Positions 13,171-24,600 of a stretch of 64,000 nucleotides of DNA are shown here, in pieces. The notes beneath the pieces are model-generated. The model was not told the origin of the DNA. It saw only the letters and a list, made by a program, of their open reading frames with translations, and made no database searches. Location: assembly GCA_963971225.1 (NCBI GenBank), contig OZ020269.1, positions 15,870,421-15,934,420 of the forward strand, in the 5' to 3' direction. Numbering within the stretch: position 1 is the first letter of the stretch; each line of letters begins with the position of its first letter. Source of the DNA: Melieria omissa (Eukaryota; Arthropoda; Insecta; Diptera; Ulidiidae). Position numbers and translations under genes: made by a program.

Positions 13171-13410
13171 TATCGCTTTCTACATGAAGCAAATGAGAAT
13201 TACAAGAAGGCAATGGCAATACCTTCAAGTGTAATGATTCGGCTTTAAACTGAAGGTCCCCTCCCTCCTTTTCCCATCCGTTTGAAATGTGTGTGCATAC
13301 ATATTTCAAACGGGTGGAGTTTGTGGTATCTCAATGGGCCCATATAGAGGTCTAAATGTCTCTCATACAAAGGCAGCCACTACAACCTGCCTACCGACAT
13401 ACTATACACT

Positions 13411-16400
13411 CTGAATGTGACAGCTGCTGCTAAAAAAGTCCTGTTGTGGTGTAAGAAGAGAAGTGAATCGAATAATACAAATTTACTAGTAAAACTAATT
13501 TGTTGAAAATTTTTCTTCTTCTTCTTCTTTTCTCCTTCTTATTTTCTCTAACATAATAACAAAACAAACTTTAAACACAATTTCAAACAATATGACCATT
13601 ACAAAAGCTGTCATCTATAATTTGTACCACTGACTTGAAATTAATCAATTTCTCCTTTTACACAATCACAATCGAACATCTACAGACGTTCATGTCTGAA
13701 AACTCAGACTAAAAACAAAAATGGTGCCGCCACCCAAAATTTGTCCCTGAGGACAACTCAACAAATCATAAGCGACACGAAAGCACAGAAGCACAATGTA
13801 CATACTTAGGACCACAAAAAATTATCATATTCCCTCGCTTTCCAGCTACTATACAATCGAGTCGGCAACAGAAGTTGCAAACGCAACGAGTAAGACACCA
13901 CAAAATGTTGCGTTTTCATTTTGTGGCATCACCTTGAATGCATTAGCCTCCGGCATGCACCGCCACCAACACCAACAGCAGCGGCAGCAGCAATAGCCAC
14001 CGCAACTGCCAGATCCACCACGCAATCGCGAACGCAGCCAGCACAGCTCCCGCATCATTAGCCGCAAAATGAGCCAAACACTGCAGCAAGCAATGCCACA
14101 CGAACAATGCTGACCGCGTTTAAGCTTCAGCTGCAGCTTTAGCTGGCCTACGTGCTTGTTCTTCTTCTACTTCTTCGTTGTGCAGGGTGTGTGTGTCGAG
14201 GGAGGAGTGAAGCTAACCGGCGGCCGTCGTCGTCGTCGTCGTCATCATTGCCATTGCCGTCGCGTATCCGTTCGCATTCTAACCGGAGGCAACTTAACTC
14301 TTCATCCAGCGGTCTACACCCAGTTTTGACTTTTCCAGACTTTGGTTGTTTGTTGCGCCCGACCCAAGGCGCATATTTTGCGTTTCATGCCAAATGGACA
14401 ATAACAACAAACAGAAAAACGAAACAAACGAATGCCACAGCAAACGAAACGGTTGAGGCCTTCCGAGACAAGCACGCTGCAAGGCAGAAACTCGTAAGCG
14501 TTTTTGAAGACCTCCAGTGCAGCACGCGATTTATTTCCACTGAAACGGCGCAGACACAAAAAACGAAATAAAACAATAAACACGGCAGCACTCAACATTT
14601 CAATACGAGAAATGATTCGATTGCGACGCGAGAAGCCAACACGCACACGGCAAGCAAAAAGCATGAAAGATGCCAAAACGCCTTAGAGACCAAAAGTCGA
14701 AGCCCAACTTGGCGTATGCAGCGCGCAGGCGATAACAGAAGCTGCAAGGATTTCGCCTGATACGTTGTCTGGGCCTGGACACGAACTTGGGGTTGGTTGT
14801 GTGTTGGTGTGGCAACTTGAGAAGCGGGAGAAACGACTCCAGACAGCGACCACTTCCCTTTGCTGCAGGCTGTTTTCTTTGGCTGACATTCTTGTTTAAT
14901 GAGTTGGGCGAATTTTTGGGATTTCGATTTTAGTTTGATTCGTCGGTTTGTCAGTTGAGGTAAAAGTTGATTTTGGGATTTGAATATTGAAAATACAAAA
15001 GACAATAATAATTATATTTGTTTGAGTTTGAATGAATGTTCGATGGGAGTATGTGGAATTATTTGGTGGTGGGTGCAAACCGAAAAGTTTGCCGACCGCT
15101 TTTATGCACAAATGAGAAATGTAGAAGCCGCTCTAGGAAATACGGCGAACAGCCAACGCCCGCAGAAGCAACAGTTAGCCAACTCACCAACCAAGAACCG
15201 AACGGATGCAACGGGTTGCTTTCAGTCTTGTTGGCTTATGTTGGACTTCAGTTTGGTGGTGTGGCGTCGTTGTAATTTGTTTTTTTGTTGACGCTACCGA
15301 GAGAACTGCTGCCGGCAGTTGTTGTGGGAGCGGCAAGTGTAAATGAAAGACAGCGTGTACGAATGAAGATGGATGGACCGAACCGGACCGAACAAGAGGA
15401 AGAATAAATGTAACCGGTTGCGCGGTGCGGTGCGAGCAAGTGACCGAATGGCCGCTTACAGAAGCCTAATGTGCTGGCGCACTAACGATGCAATTCCAGC
15501 TACATACAACATCCAGTTGGTTCCTTGGAACTCACTGCAACAACTATTACAACAACAAACGAAACACAGTAGCAACAACAGCAGCATTGTGGAAATGCGG
15601 TTAGCCAGCAATGAATTGAAAAGTGCAAAGCCTGCAAACATTTGACGTTGCCTGGCCGCTGGCCGCCATTCCCTGCGCGCTGTCAAGACGGCGACTAAAC
15701 TAGACTTGGCACCGCAGCGGCACACCACTCAAAAACAACAGCCAACTACCGAAAAAAAAACAAAAGCATCAACAACAGCAACAACAACAAATGCACATAT
15801 GGCATGCTAATTTATGAAGTAGCAAAGCAACGACATGGATGCGGTAATTATAGTGTTGCAACGCATCGTTGTTGCTGCAACTTCCAGTGAAAACCGAAAT
15901 GCGCACAGAAGCTGCAGCAGCAGTAACAGCAACAAATATTACAAAAACAAATGGCTTAGTGTATAAGAAAGCCATGGCAGTGCGTCAGGTGCAGCATTCG
16001 AGACTCGAAGCGACGGTGGCGACTCACTGGACACGCCATAGTATATCCCAGCAAAAGGTCCTCCCCGCAGGCGCTGACAAAGCGAACAACACAACACAAA
16101 CAAGCGACAAGCGCATGAAACAAAACGACAGCATGAACAACAACAACAACAACAATACACATGTGCAACACAACATTTGTTGTGCCTGCTGTTGCTGTTC
16201 GTATTGCTGTTGTTATTGTTGTTGGTGGTGGTGTTTGCTACTACAAATGGCGCAGCGATCTGCTGTTCAAATGAGGCCAGGCCACTGCATTTCGCCTGGC
16301 AGCATGCTACGCCCGCTCCGCCTAGGATAGCAACAGCAGCTCCAACAACCAACAAGCGGCAACATGGTCCACCGCCACGTACCAAACATGCATTTAACTG

Positions 16401-17897
16401 GTAGCAAATGCAGCGCACTTTAATGTTCGCTGCCAATTGATAGATGGCATTTCGCTGCAAGCGTATTGCCATAGTTGTTGCATGTGTGCGATTGTGTCTG
16501 TGTGTGTGTTTTGCATACAGCATGGGCGTTTGCAACATGATTTCTTTTCGCCGCTGCTTGCATCGTCTGCGCCTTTTGCTTGTTGTATGTTTATATGTAT
16601 CGGCGGAGCCTTTTGCAAGGCAATGATTTTTTTCGCAGGTTTTGTTGTTGTAGATTTCGCTGTTGTACACCTTTCATTTGTAGGCGCATTTAGCGAATTT
16701 ACACAATGAAGTTTACAGTTACCGCGACCACGCTACTACTACTTGGTGCCTATATGTATTTGTTGTTGGATTTTGTAATTTGCATACACGTTGTTGGCCT
16801 TAATCAGGGCACCACCGCTACAACTGCAGCTACGCAGCGGCATATTGCCGCAAACTTTTGCTACTCATCATCATTTTTCATGTGGCTTATTAAGCATCCT
16901 CGAAGCGATGCAACAGCCTCGTCTACGTGTCTGTCTGTAAGTCTGTTTTGTCTGCATCTCTGATTGTTGGTCAAGCAGTTGCAGAGTAGAGGAGAAAAGC
17001 AATGAATGCGGAGACATATTTTGCAAAAGTATACATAAAAGTTGTATAAAAATATTTATGGTCTTTTACTGTGGAAATAGAATATTAAATCAAAATTAAT
17101 ATTTATGAAATTTCTAATAGTTGCCTCAATTGGTTTAGACTTAAAACTTGCTATATAAAGCCACTAACCCTCAAAAATCAAGTTTTGTAGGACATTTTAG
17201 TACCAATTTTTAATATATAAGAAATAAAACTTATACACATTTTCAGTTTTGGCTTAATTATGAAATTCAAGTTAGTTTTTTAGCTTTAATGTATTCAGAG
17301 ACCTATAGTAGAATTTTATGGCGAATAATTTCGTGGTACATTTTGTCCTTAAAAAGTCCTGTTTTATAGGACATTTATGGCATTTTAGAAAAAAAGGGTA
17401 AAATCGACCCATACAAATAGGAGCTACAGAGTTAAATTGCTCCACAAAAATGTTCTTCGTAGTATTTTACATCAAATTGCTGAACACATCATATGCCTAA
17501 AATGTGAGGTTACATGGGTTTCGTATGCCGATTCACCATACGAATGTACAAAAAGGGTAAAATTTGATCCCCCTAAAACAAAATTCAGACGTAAACTTTC
17601 AAAACGCCAATACACGTATAATTTTTTTTACCCCCTCTACCAGAATCCTTTGTCAGAACCTTGTTTTTTTTTTGTTGTACAGTGTTACAGTAACTCAACA
17701 TCCTTTACCAAGCATCGGCTTGCCATATGAGTCCAGATTTCTATGTTTTGTTCGTGCTTTCGCTAGTTTGTCATATCAAGTGTGACCAAAACTTCATTGT
17801 CCTATCATTTCGAGTTCGATCAGTTCGTCATCGCTATCTGATTTCCATACTGAACACATTCTTTGCTGAAGTTTTAATGCTTTACAAAAAAATATAG
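13411..17897. other. non-coding DNA rich in CAG/CAA repeats
   Basis: Many overlapping open frames on both strands (for example 14,152-14,571 and 15,939-16,670) are composed of Cys, Ser, Gln or Val runs from triplet repeats. No conserved domain or plausible splice-linked gene was found. The block at 17,040-17,880 is AT-rich, with repeated GTCCT/AGGAC motifs, and is not recognised. Confidence 0.5.
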
Positions 17898-18265
17898 TTG
17901 GCCTCGATAGTCCGCACTGTAGCGTAGCGCACTGGCTTCTCATACTGAGGCTCTCGGTTCGAGTCCCAGCTCGGGGTGGTGAAATACTCGTCTACTTTTA
18001 TCGCTATCCGCATGAAGAAGATGAGAATTACAAGTGAGCAATGGCAGCAAGCAATGGCGAAGCCTCCAAGTGTGAAAAAACTGTCATTCGCATTCGGTGT
18101 TAAGCTGTAGGTCCCCTCCCCCTTTGCCCATCCGCTTGAAATGTGTGCTGTAACAAACGGTTAAAATATGTGGTCTACTTATAATGGGCCTCACAATAGG
18201 CCTCCGAGTGTGTCTCTTATAGAGGCATAACCTAACACAACCTAACCTAACATAACCTAACCTAC
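17898..18265 (+). mobile_element. tRNA-derived SINE, copy 2
   Basis: The head GTTGGCCTCGATAGTCC is followed by A-box-like and B-box (GGTTCGAGTCCC) elements. The body then runs through CGTCTACTTTTATCGC, GATGAGAATTACAAG, GTCCCCTCCCC and CCGCTTGAAATGTGTG to a 3' tail of CCTAACCTAA repeats. An AAAAATAT sequence lies near both ends and may be the target duplication. This copy gives the empty site used to define the insertion in copy 1. Confidence 0.85.
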
Positions 18266-18481
18266 ATAAAAATATTCTCTAGCCGGAATCTTTTGTGGAC
18301 CCATATAAGGGATTTTTACAAACGTTGTTGATTTTGGATCAGAGTTTCATTGATGCGATATTCTGCGATTCGTAAAATCTTTGAACATTTCTTAATTCGT
18401 AGTAGAGATCCGACAAAAAACCTTTTTCTCCAACACTTTCAGATTAGCTTATAGCATGAGAACTTCTAAAGTTTGACTTAA

Positions 18482-20109
18482 CTCTTTCGCTATTTTGTTA
18501 CCATATGGCAACATGCTACTTTGTGGACGTCTGAACCCTCTGTGGTTCCAGGAATTCATTTTTTGTTGGTTCTTAGAATAATTTGAAGTTTTACAAAAAA
18601 TACGACATTAAAAAACTGAATGTTTAGGTTAGGTTAGGTTGCGGTGGCTGCCTCTATGAGAGACACACTCGGAGGCCTGAAAGGCCCATTGTGATACCAC
18701 ATATTTCACCCGTTTTTGAACTGTGTATGCAACACTGTTTTGCCAACATATGTTACAGCACACATTTCAAGCGGATGGGGAAAAGGGGGAGGGGACCTTC
18801 AGTTTAACGCCGAATCCGAACGGAGATTGGCAGTTTTTCGTTCACACTTGGAGGTTTTTTGCCATTGCCTGCCAAGAGCGCACTTGGGCGATTCTTGCAA
18901 TTCTCATTCCCTTCATGTGGATAGCGATAGAAGTAGATGAGTTGTTCACCAGCCCGAGCCAGGAATCGAAACCTGGAGCCTTTGGTATGAGAAGCCAGCG
19001 CGCTACCCGCTTGACTATCGAGGCCGACAACTGAATGTTTAAGTTTAAAGAAGAAAAGTATACACGTTTTTAATGGTATATCTTGACATAGTAAAGGAAG
19101 AAGAAGCAGAAAACTTAAGGCCAGCGCCTAATTTAGAAATTTGAAATTCTTGAAATTTTTTTCCAGAATATGATAGTTTAATATGTTTGAAATTATGTCC
19201 TAAAATATTTTGTCTCTACTCAAACTCCTTCACTTCCAAATTCAGGAACAAAGCACCGCGCTCCGCCTACAACTCCTCCGCCTCCGAAACTTTAAACTCG
19301 TTTCCTGAAAAGTTAGTGTTTTTCCATCGGTTCCCATCATTACTCGTAAACTTATGAATCGAATTTAATAAAAAGTGAAGAGTGTGTGTGCCAACACTCT
19401 TCAGATGAGTTCGCGTAAACTGGACCATTTTGAGGCACTTCGTTAAACAAACAAAAAAAGTACTACTACTAAAGTTAAAAGTAAAAAAGTATTGTTTATA
19501 ACAATGAGCGTATCCAAAAAGTACCATTTTCACTTTTCACTCAATTTAGGATCAGTTTACAGAAAAATTAGTTCTTAACAGAATGACATTCGATTTTTTC
19601 AGATCTGACGAGATTTGCGAACTGCACGCTGGGAACCATGTAAAATGAACGCCAACTTCATGCCGCGATACGGCGGCCATTTTGTAACACAGCGGACAAA
19701 AAAATTTTTTTTTTACATGTTCAAACAATAAAACATTTATACCAAAAGAGTTTTTGACAACCAATCTACTCCTTCCTTGAAAACAAAATAAACAAAAACA
19801 CACTGTCTAAACCAGGCGCTGGCCTTAAGATAACTTTTTAATTTGACGTTTTCTTTCAATTTAGATATTTAGATACTTTTTAATTTTGGCTGAAGTAAAT
19901 GAAGAAATATTCAAATTTGCGTTATGTGTAAAAAGTTGTATGTTTAAGTATTTATTACAGCCACAACGATGTGGTTGCTCTTATAAAAAACACTCTAAAA
20001 TACAGGGTCCGAGTATAAAAATTTAAAAATTTCTTATGGAATGTTGCTAATATAACCACGGAAAATTTAAAATATTAACTTTCCCCAGTAAAGACCTGTA
20101 GCGAAAGGG
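18482..20109. mobile_element. candidate piggyBac-type element carrying a SINE
   Basis: TTAA at 18478-18481 is followed by CTCTTTCGCTA. TTAA at 20110-20113 is preceded by the inverted CCCTTTCGCTA. The ends agree at 10 of 11 bases with TTAA on both sides, the piggyBac pattern. The interior (1.63 kb) has no transposase frame and contains SINE copy 3, so it would be an old non-autonomous element enlarged by the SINE. Confidence 0.5.
18627..19028 (-). mobile_element. tRNA-derived SINE, copy 3, with perfect 13-bp target duplication
   Basis: On the minus strand the element starts GTCGGCCTCGATAGTC and carries the pol III A-box-like and B-box (GGTTTCGATTCC) motifs. It shares the body of the other copies and ends in an (AACCT)n-type tail. 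It is bounded by AACTGAATGTTTA at 18614-18626 and 19029-19041, a 13-bp direct repeat expected of LINE-driven retroposition. The best complete copy for defining the family: about 400 bp. Confidence 0.93.
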
Positions 20110-20113
20110 TTAA

Positions 20114-22730
20114 GCGACGACAAAAGAGAGTGTTGACCTGGGCGTCAGAATGTATTTGTTCGCACCTGACACCGTCCATGTTTTAATTCCTTAAAAATCA
20201 TAGTTCAGGATCAACTAATTAGTTGGATCATTAGTTTTGTCAATCTTAAGTACATTCTTTATTTGAATTGTAATCCTGCAACAACTATCAATTATTGTGT
20301 TTTAACTACCAACATTCTCAAATTTATTTTCAACATTCAAGTTGATTAGTCAGTCTACCTAAAGCTTTGGCATCATCAACTTGCGACTTTATTTTAGTCG
20401 TTTTGCGTGTCGAACATGTGTCATCAATCATTTGGCAATAATTTGCACCAACGCCAACAATGATCCAACAACAAAATATCCAATTCATTGCGCGCATTTT
20501 AACAACAACGCAAAATCAATAGCGGAATCCTTTGAACATTTTCCCACGTGCAGCCGACACGGCACTTGAAAGTGTCGGCAAAATTAATTCATTTTTGACA
20601 TCCTCTCAAAACGGCACCGAAAACGGCCACAGTAACGCCAATAAATTGACCAAAAATATGGCTTTGAAGAGGCAGAAGAGAAGGTGAGAGGCAGAAAGAG
20701 GGCGGCTGAAGGTAACGTAACTCACATACATTGCCATGACAACGCAGCAACTTTCTCAAACACTAATTGAGATGGAAGCACATCAAAAGGATAACACGCC
20801 TTTCAGCAGCCGCATTTCAACTGGATGTCAGCAATGAAAACAAAAAAAAAACCAACAATAACAATAACCAGCCTAGCTGGCTGGCGAGCCGAGATCAAAA
20901 CTCTCCAGTTCTCGAAGTGGACCAGCCCAATCCAGCTTGGCGCAATGGGTGCGGTGCGATGTGGCGGAGTGGAGTGAAGTGAAGTGCATCCGCTGCCAAC
21001 AAATGCCAGCCCGAAATTATTACGATTATGATGATTATGCGACTGCGCTGCGCTGTGCTGCGCTGCGCTGATCGCAGATCAACCGATCGACGCTGATCGC
21101 AAAGGGACAACGCCGATCAGTGAATTTCCGCGCAAAAGTGCTGACGCGGCGCACACAATTAAAACGTATGACTGGAACTATGCTCGTGGCGGAGATGTAC
21201 GCGATACCGTGTCGGGCCGTGCCACGCTGCGCCACTTGACTCAGTCCACGCCAGTCAATCCACTTGTTCGTCGGCCGCTGCAGTCATGTGCGCGTCTGGT
21301 TTATGACAATCGATCGTTGGTGCGATAAATGATTTTATATACTTGTTGTTTTTGTTGTTGTTTTTATTGCTGTTGCATTCTATAGCAGAAGCGCAATTTG
21401 TTGAGTGGCAATGCTGCAATCCGGGAGATGCGCCAACTGCCAACAGGTGAGAAAATAAGATCACTTGTGGCGCGCCGTTTGGGATTTGAACTGCTCGAAC
21501 TGCGGTCGTTTTGTTGTTGCCGTTCTGTTGTCGACTTGATGCTGCCACAACATTCTTCCAATTCATTCATGATTTTTCTTTGTTCCCTTTCGCCGCTCTT
21601 ATTTTATGTTTTTTGTAGGTTTTCCTTTGGTTTTCTCATTGGCGCTGAGCGCTTTGGCCATCCTGCGCCCATTGCCACAAATGGCCACGAGTATTCAAAT
21701 AGAGCGCAGCGCCACTCGTCACTTGGCGCATGTAACCCCATTTATTTCGACTACTAAGCGTATTTTCCCCGTCGAAGCGCCACAGTGCCGCGCACTAACA
21801 ACGACGGCAGCCGAAGAGCAAAAACAAAACAGAATAGCATAAACAGTGAATCAGTTTAAAGATCGTTACATGCCGCTTTTCGAGATAATTTCACCAATAA
21901 ATTGAATTGGACTTCCGTAGAGATGGCGGCCGCACGATAAGTTGCGTTGGGTCGCGCAGTCGCCTCGGCTGCGACTGCGACTGCGCACTGGGCGTTGGGC
22001 CGAACGCAACGCGTCGCTCATTATGAGACCGAACCAAATATGATTTTAGCATTTTTCAAGATTTTTCCACATTGATTTGGCGCTTTTGATGCTGCTGTGC
22101 TGCTGCTGCCCGTTGTTTACTCGGCCATTTGTTGTGCTTTGACGCGGCCGGTTCCATTCATTGGTTCAGTTTTGCGATTCAAATTGTGAGATAGAAGTGT
22201 TGCGCGTAAACTCTCCAATACACACACACACACTCATATCAACCCAACTACACGTGCATTAAGTTCGAGTTGGAATCAATCGTTTCTCTTTTTTTTGGTT
22301 TGTTTGGTTTGGTTGATAAATTGAAGCTTTTAGTGCTGCTTCCTTTGATTGCAATCGCTGATGAGTGGAATGGCGGTTTGAGGGCCTTTTGCCAGTCGTG
22401 TGTGTAAGCCCGGTAGCTAATTGATTTTTATTTTTAAGTGTAGTCTGTCTATAATGAAGGCTACCTACATACCAATAAATGTAACTTGGACGCTGAATGA
22501 GCTTTGTAATTATTTTGAGAAATTGTTGAATGGAAGGGATTTAATATACTTAAAATATATAAAAAAAATTGATATATTTAAAGAATCATGTGAGTATTTA
22601 TGGGCGAATAGGTTTTTGTAGCATGTTGTTGGAAGCTTGTTTGCAAAAGGAATATAAAAATTACATATATCAGTGAAGAACTAAGTGTTTATGAACCATT
22701 CGTGAGTTGAGGTTAATGGTTCCTGACTAA
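20114..22730. other. non-coding DNA with a GC-rich patch
   Basis: No supported gene. The patch at about 20,900-22,030 is GC-rich with repeated GCTGCGCTG and GACTGCGACTGCG motifs and could be promoter-like, but no linked coding exon could be found. Confidence 0.45.
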
Positions 22731-23843
22731 TCTATATACAAAAAAATGTTTGCCCTGACTCACTGACTGCCTGATTCATCATCGTCCAGTCCAAGACGCT
22801 AAGACGGGATTTTTGGAAATTCGGGGTGCAAAACTTGGGTTAAGGTTCCGCATGAATCTATTTAATCAATTTAATGGATCTATTGATTTTAAACTTGGTG
22901 AAAATACTCAAAATCAAAAATAATTCGACACGTATTTTTCAATTCAATTCAATTTTTCAGTTCAAATTTAACGGGGTGAACCAGGGTTAACATTTGTATA
23001 CTTAAAGATTACGAAGAAACCCGGGATGGATTGGACTATTGACTTCATAGTTGGTCAAAACACTTGAACTCAAAAATTATTTGACACGTGTCTCTAATTT
23101 TTTTGAAAATCAAAACTTATAGCTGTGATCCAAGGGTTACAAATTTGTATAAAGAAATATGATTTTTCATGCCTTCAAACCTGGTGCAAGTATTCTTAGT
23201 GGGAAATAATTCCATACGTGTTTTTAATTTCTCGAAAATCAAAATCTGACAATGTCAACGACAGGTTAAGAGTTTGTATAAGGAAACTGTGAAAAAAAAT
23301 GATTTAATGGGTCCATCGAATTAAAACTTGGTAAAAGTACTCTTAGTGAAGAATAATTCGACATATGTTTTTAATTTTTCGTAGATCAAAATCTAACGGG
23401 GTCAAGAGTTTGTATGGAGAAACAAGATTTTATGGGCTTTTTGACTCCAAACTTGGTGAAAGTACTTCAAATGAGAAATAACTCAACACGCCTTTTTTTG
23501 AATTTTTTTGAATATCAAAATCTGACGGGGTCAACAATGGGTTAAGAGGTTGTATGAAGAAACTGTATGAAAACATGAATTAATGGGCCCATTGACTTCA
23601 AACTTGGTGAAAGTACTGTGAGTGAGAAATAATTCGACACGTGTTTTTCACATTTTTTAATAGCGAAATCTGACGAGGTCAAAGATGGGTTAAGAGGTCG
23701 TATGGAGAAACATGACCTAATGCACCAATTGACTTCAAATGTGTGAAGGCACTTCAAATGAGGAATAATGAGATAAGTATTTTTTGATAAAAATTTTATT
23801 TATTTACTTGAAACTTGCGTGCGAAGCCGCGGGGCCCTGCTAG
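22731..23843 (+). mobile_element. Helitron-like element with internal minisatellite
   Basis: Starts with TCTATATACAAAAAAATG after an A (22730) and ends with GCGAAGCCGCGGGGCCCTGCTAG before a T (23844). 5'-TC, 3'-CTAG with a GC-rich terminal block and insertion between A and T are Helitron hallmarks. The interior is about seven diverged tandem units of roughly 130-145 bp, each with the landmarks ACTTGGTGAAAGTACT, AATAATTCGACACG, AATCTGACGGGGTCAA and GGGTTAAGAG. No Rep/helicase coding: non-autonomous. Confidence 0.75.
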
Positions 23844-23919
23844 TCGTTTATGTTTATCTCAATATATATAATTAACTCCCTGACTACTAAAACTAGACAC
23901 TGCAGTATCGTTTGGTAGC

Positions 23920-24470
23920 TGTCTTTTGTCGCCTTTTTTAAACAAGACTTACAGATATTTTTTATCTTTGAGACTTGAAGTATCCGTGTCGTCTTGTTAT
24001 AGCTGCCAGTTTACTAAGAGTTCTGGTTTCTGAGGCATTTTCAATTCAAATTGATAATTTTTTAGCAGTTTCTTATCGCCTGTTCTAAACAAGAATTACA
24101 GATATTATTTATCTTTGAGACTTGAAGTATACGTGTCTTCTTGTTATAGCAATCAGTCTACTTAGAGCACAGGTTTCTGAGGCATTTGCAGTTCAAATTG
24201 AGAATCTTCGATTTCCTGTCGCTGTTTCTAAACAAGACTTACAGATATTTCTTTATTTTTGACACTTGAAGTATCCGTTTTGTCTTGTTATAGTTGTCAG
24301 TCTACTTAGAGTTTTGGTTTCTGAGGCATTTGCAGTTAAAATTGAAAATTTTTTGCAGTTGCCTGTCGCTTTTTCTAAACAAGACTTACAGATATTCTTT
24401 TATCTTTGAGACTTGAAGTATCCGTATCCGTATCTTGTTATAGCAGTCAGTCTACTTAGAGCTTATTTTA
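23920..24470. repeat. tandem array, about 145 bp unit, four copies
   Basis: The core AACAAGACTTACAGATATT recurs near 23943, 24089, 24233 and 24379. Each is followed by CTTTGAGACTTGAAGTATCCGT (or a close variant), TCTTGTTATAG and CAGTCTACTTAGAG. Copies are diverged. It directly follows the Helitron-like element but is a different sequence. Confidence 0.85.
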
Positions 24471-24529
24471 GAAACGGAAAACGAATTCATTTAAAGCTTT
24501 ACTTACGCAAAGCTGGAACGGTCTTGCTT

Positions 24530-24600
24530 TAGATTACTCGTGGCCCTTAGGCACACTGACCACTGAGCTATGGCGGCCACCATCATCTAACTTGTCTCCC
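24530..24600 (-). other. possible tRNA-like pol III promoter remnant
   Basis: On the minus strand ATAGCTCAGTGGTCAG (near 24572-24557) is a very good A box of the tRNA type. No clear B box follows at the expected distance (the candidate GACCGTTCC is weak), so this is probably a decayed SINE head or tRNA pseudogene. Confidence 0.3.

Larger units (their letters stand above)
12155..13410 (+). mobile_element. tRNA-derived SINE, copy 1 (split by a DNA transposon)
   Basis: The head carries RNA polymerase III boxes: A-box-like TAGTCCAGCGGGTAGCG near 12168 and B box GGTTCGATTCC near 12211. The body shares landmarks with the two other copies in this window (CGTCTACTTTTA, ATGAGAATTACAAG, GAAGGTCCCCTCCC, CATCCGTTTGAAATGTGTG, GAGGCAGCCAC-type 3' end). 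The SINE is interrupted at 12258-13170. Its outer limits are approximate because the flanking duplication is not clear here. Confidence 0.8.

Noticed and set aside
15939..16670. 243-codon open frame on the minus strand
   Set aside because: Dominated by Cys/Val runs from CAA/CAG repeats read in different frames; no recognisable motif.
18240..18265. Telomere-like CCTAA repeats
   Set aside because: Short, inside the window, and the 3' tail of SINE copies; not a telomere.
20900..22030. GC-rich promoter of an unseen gene
   Set aside because: No exon with a start codon and donor site could be linked to it.
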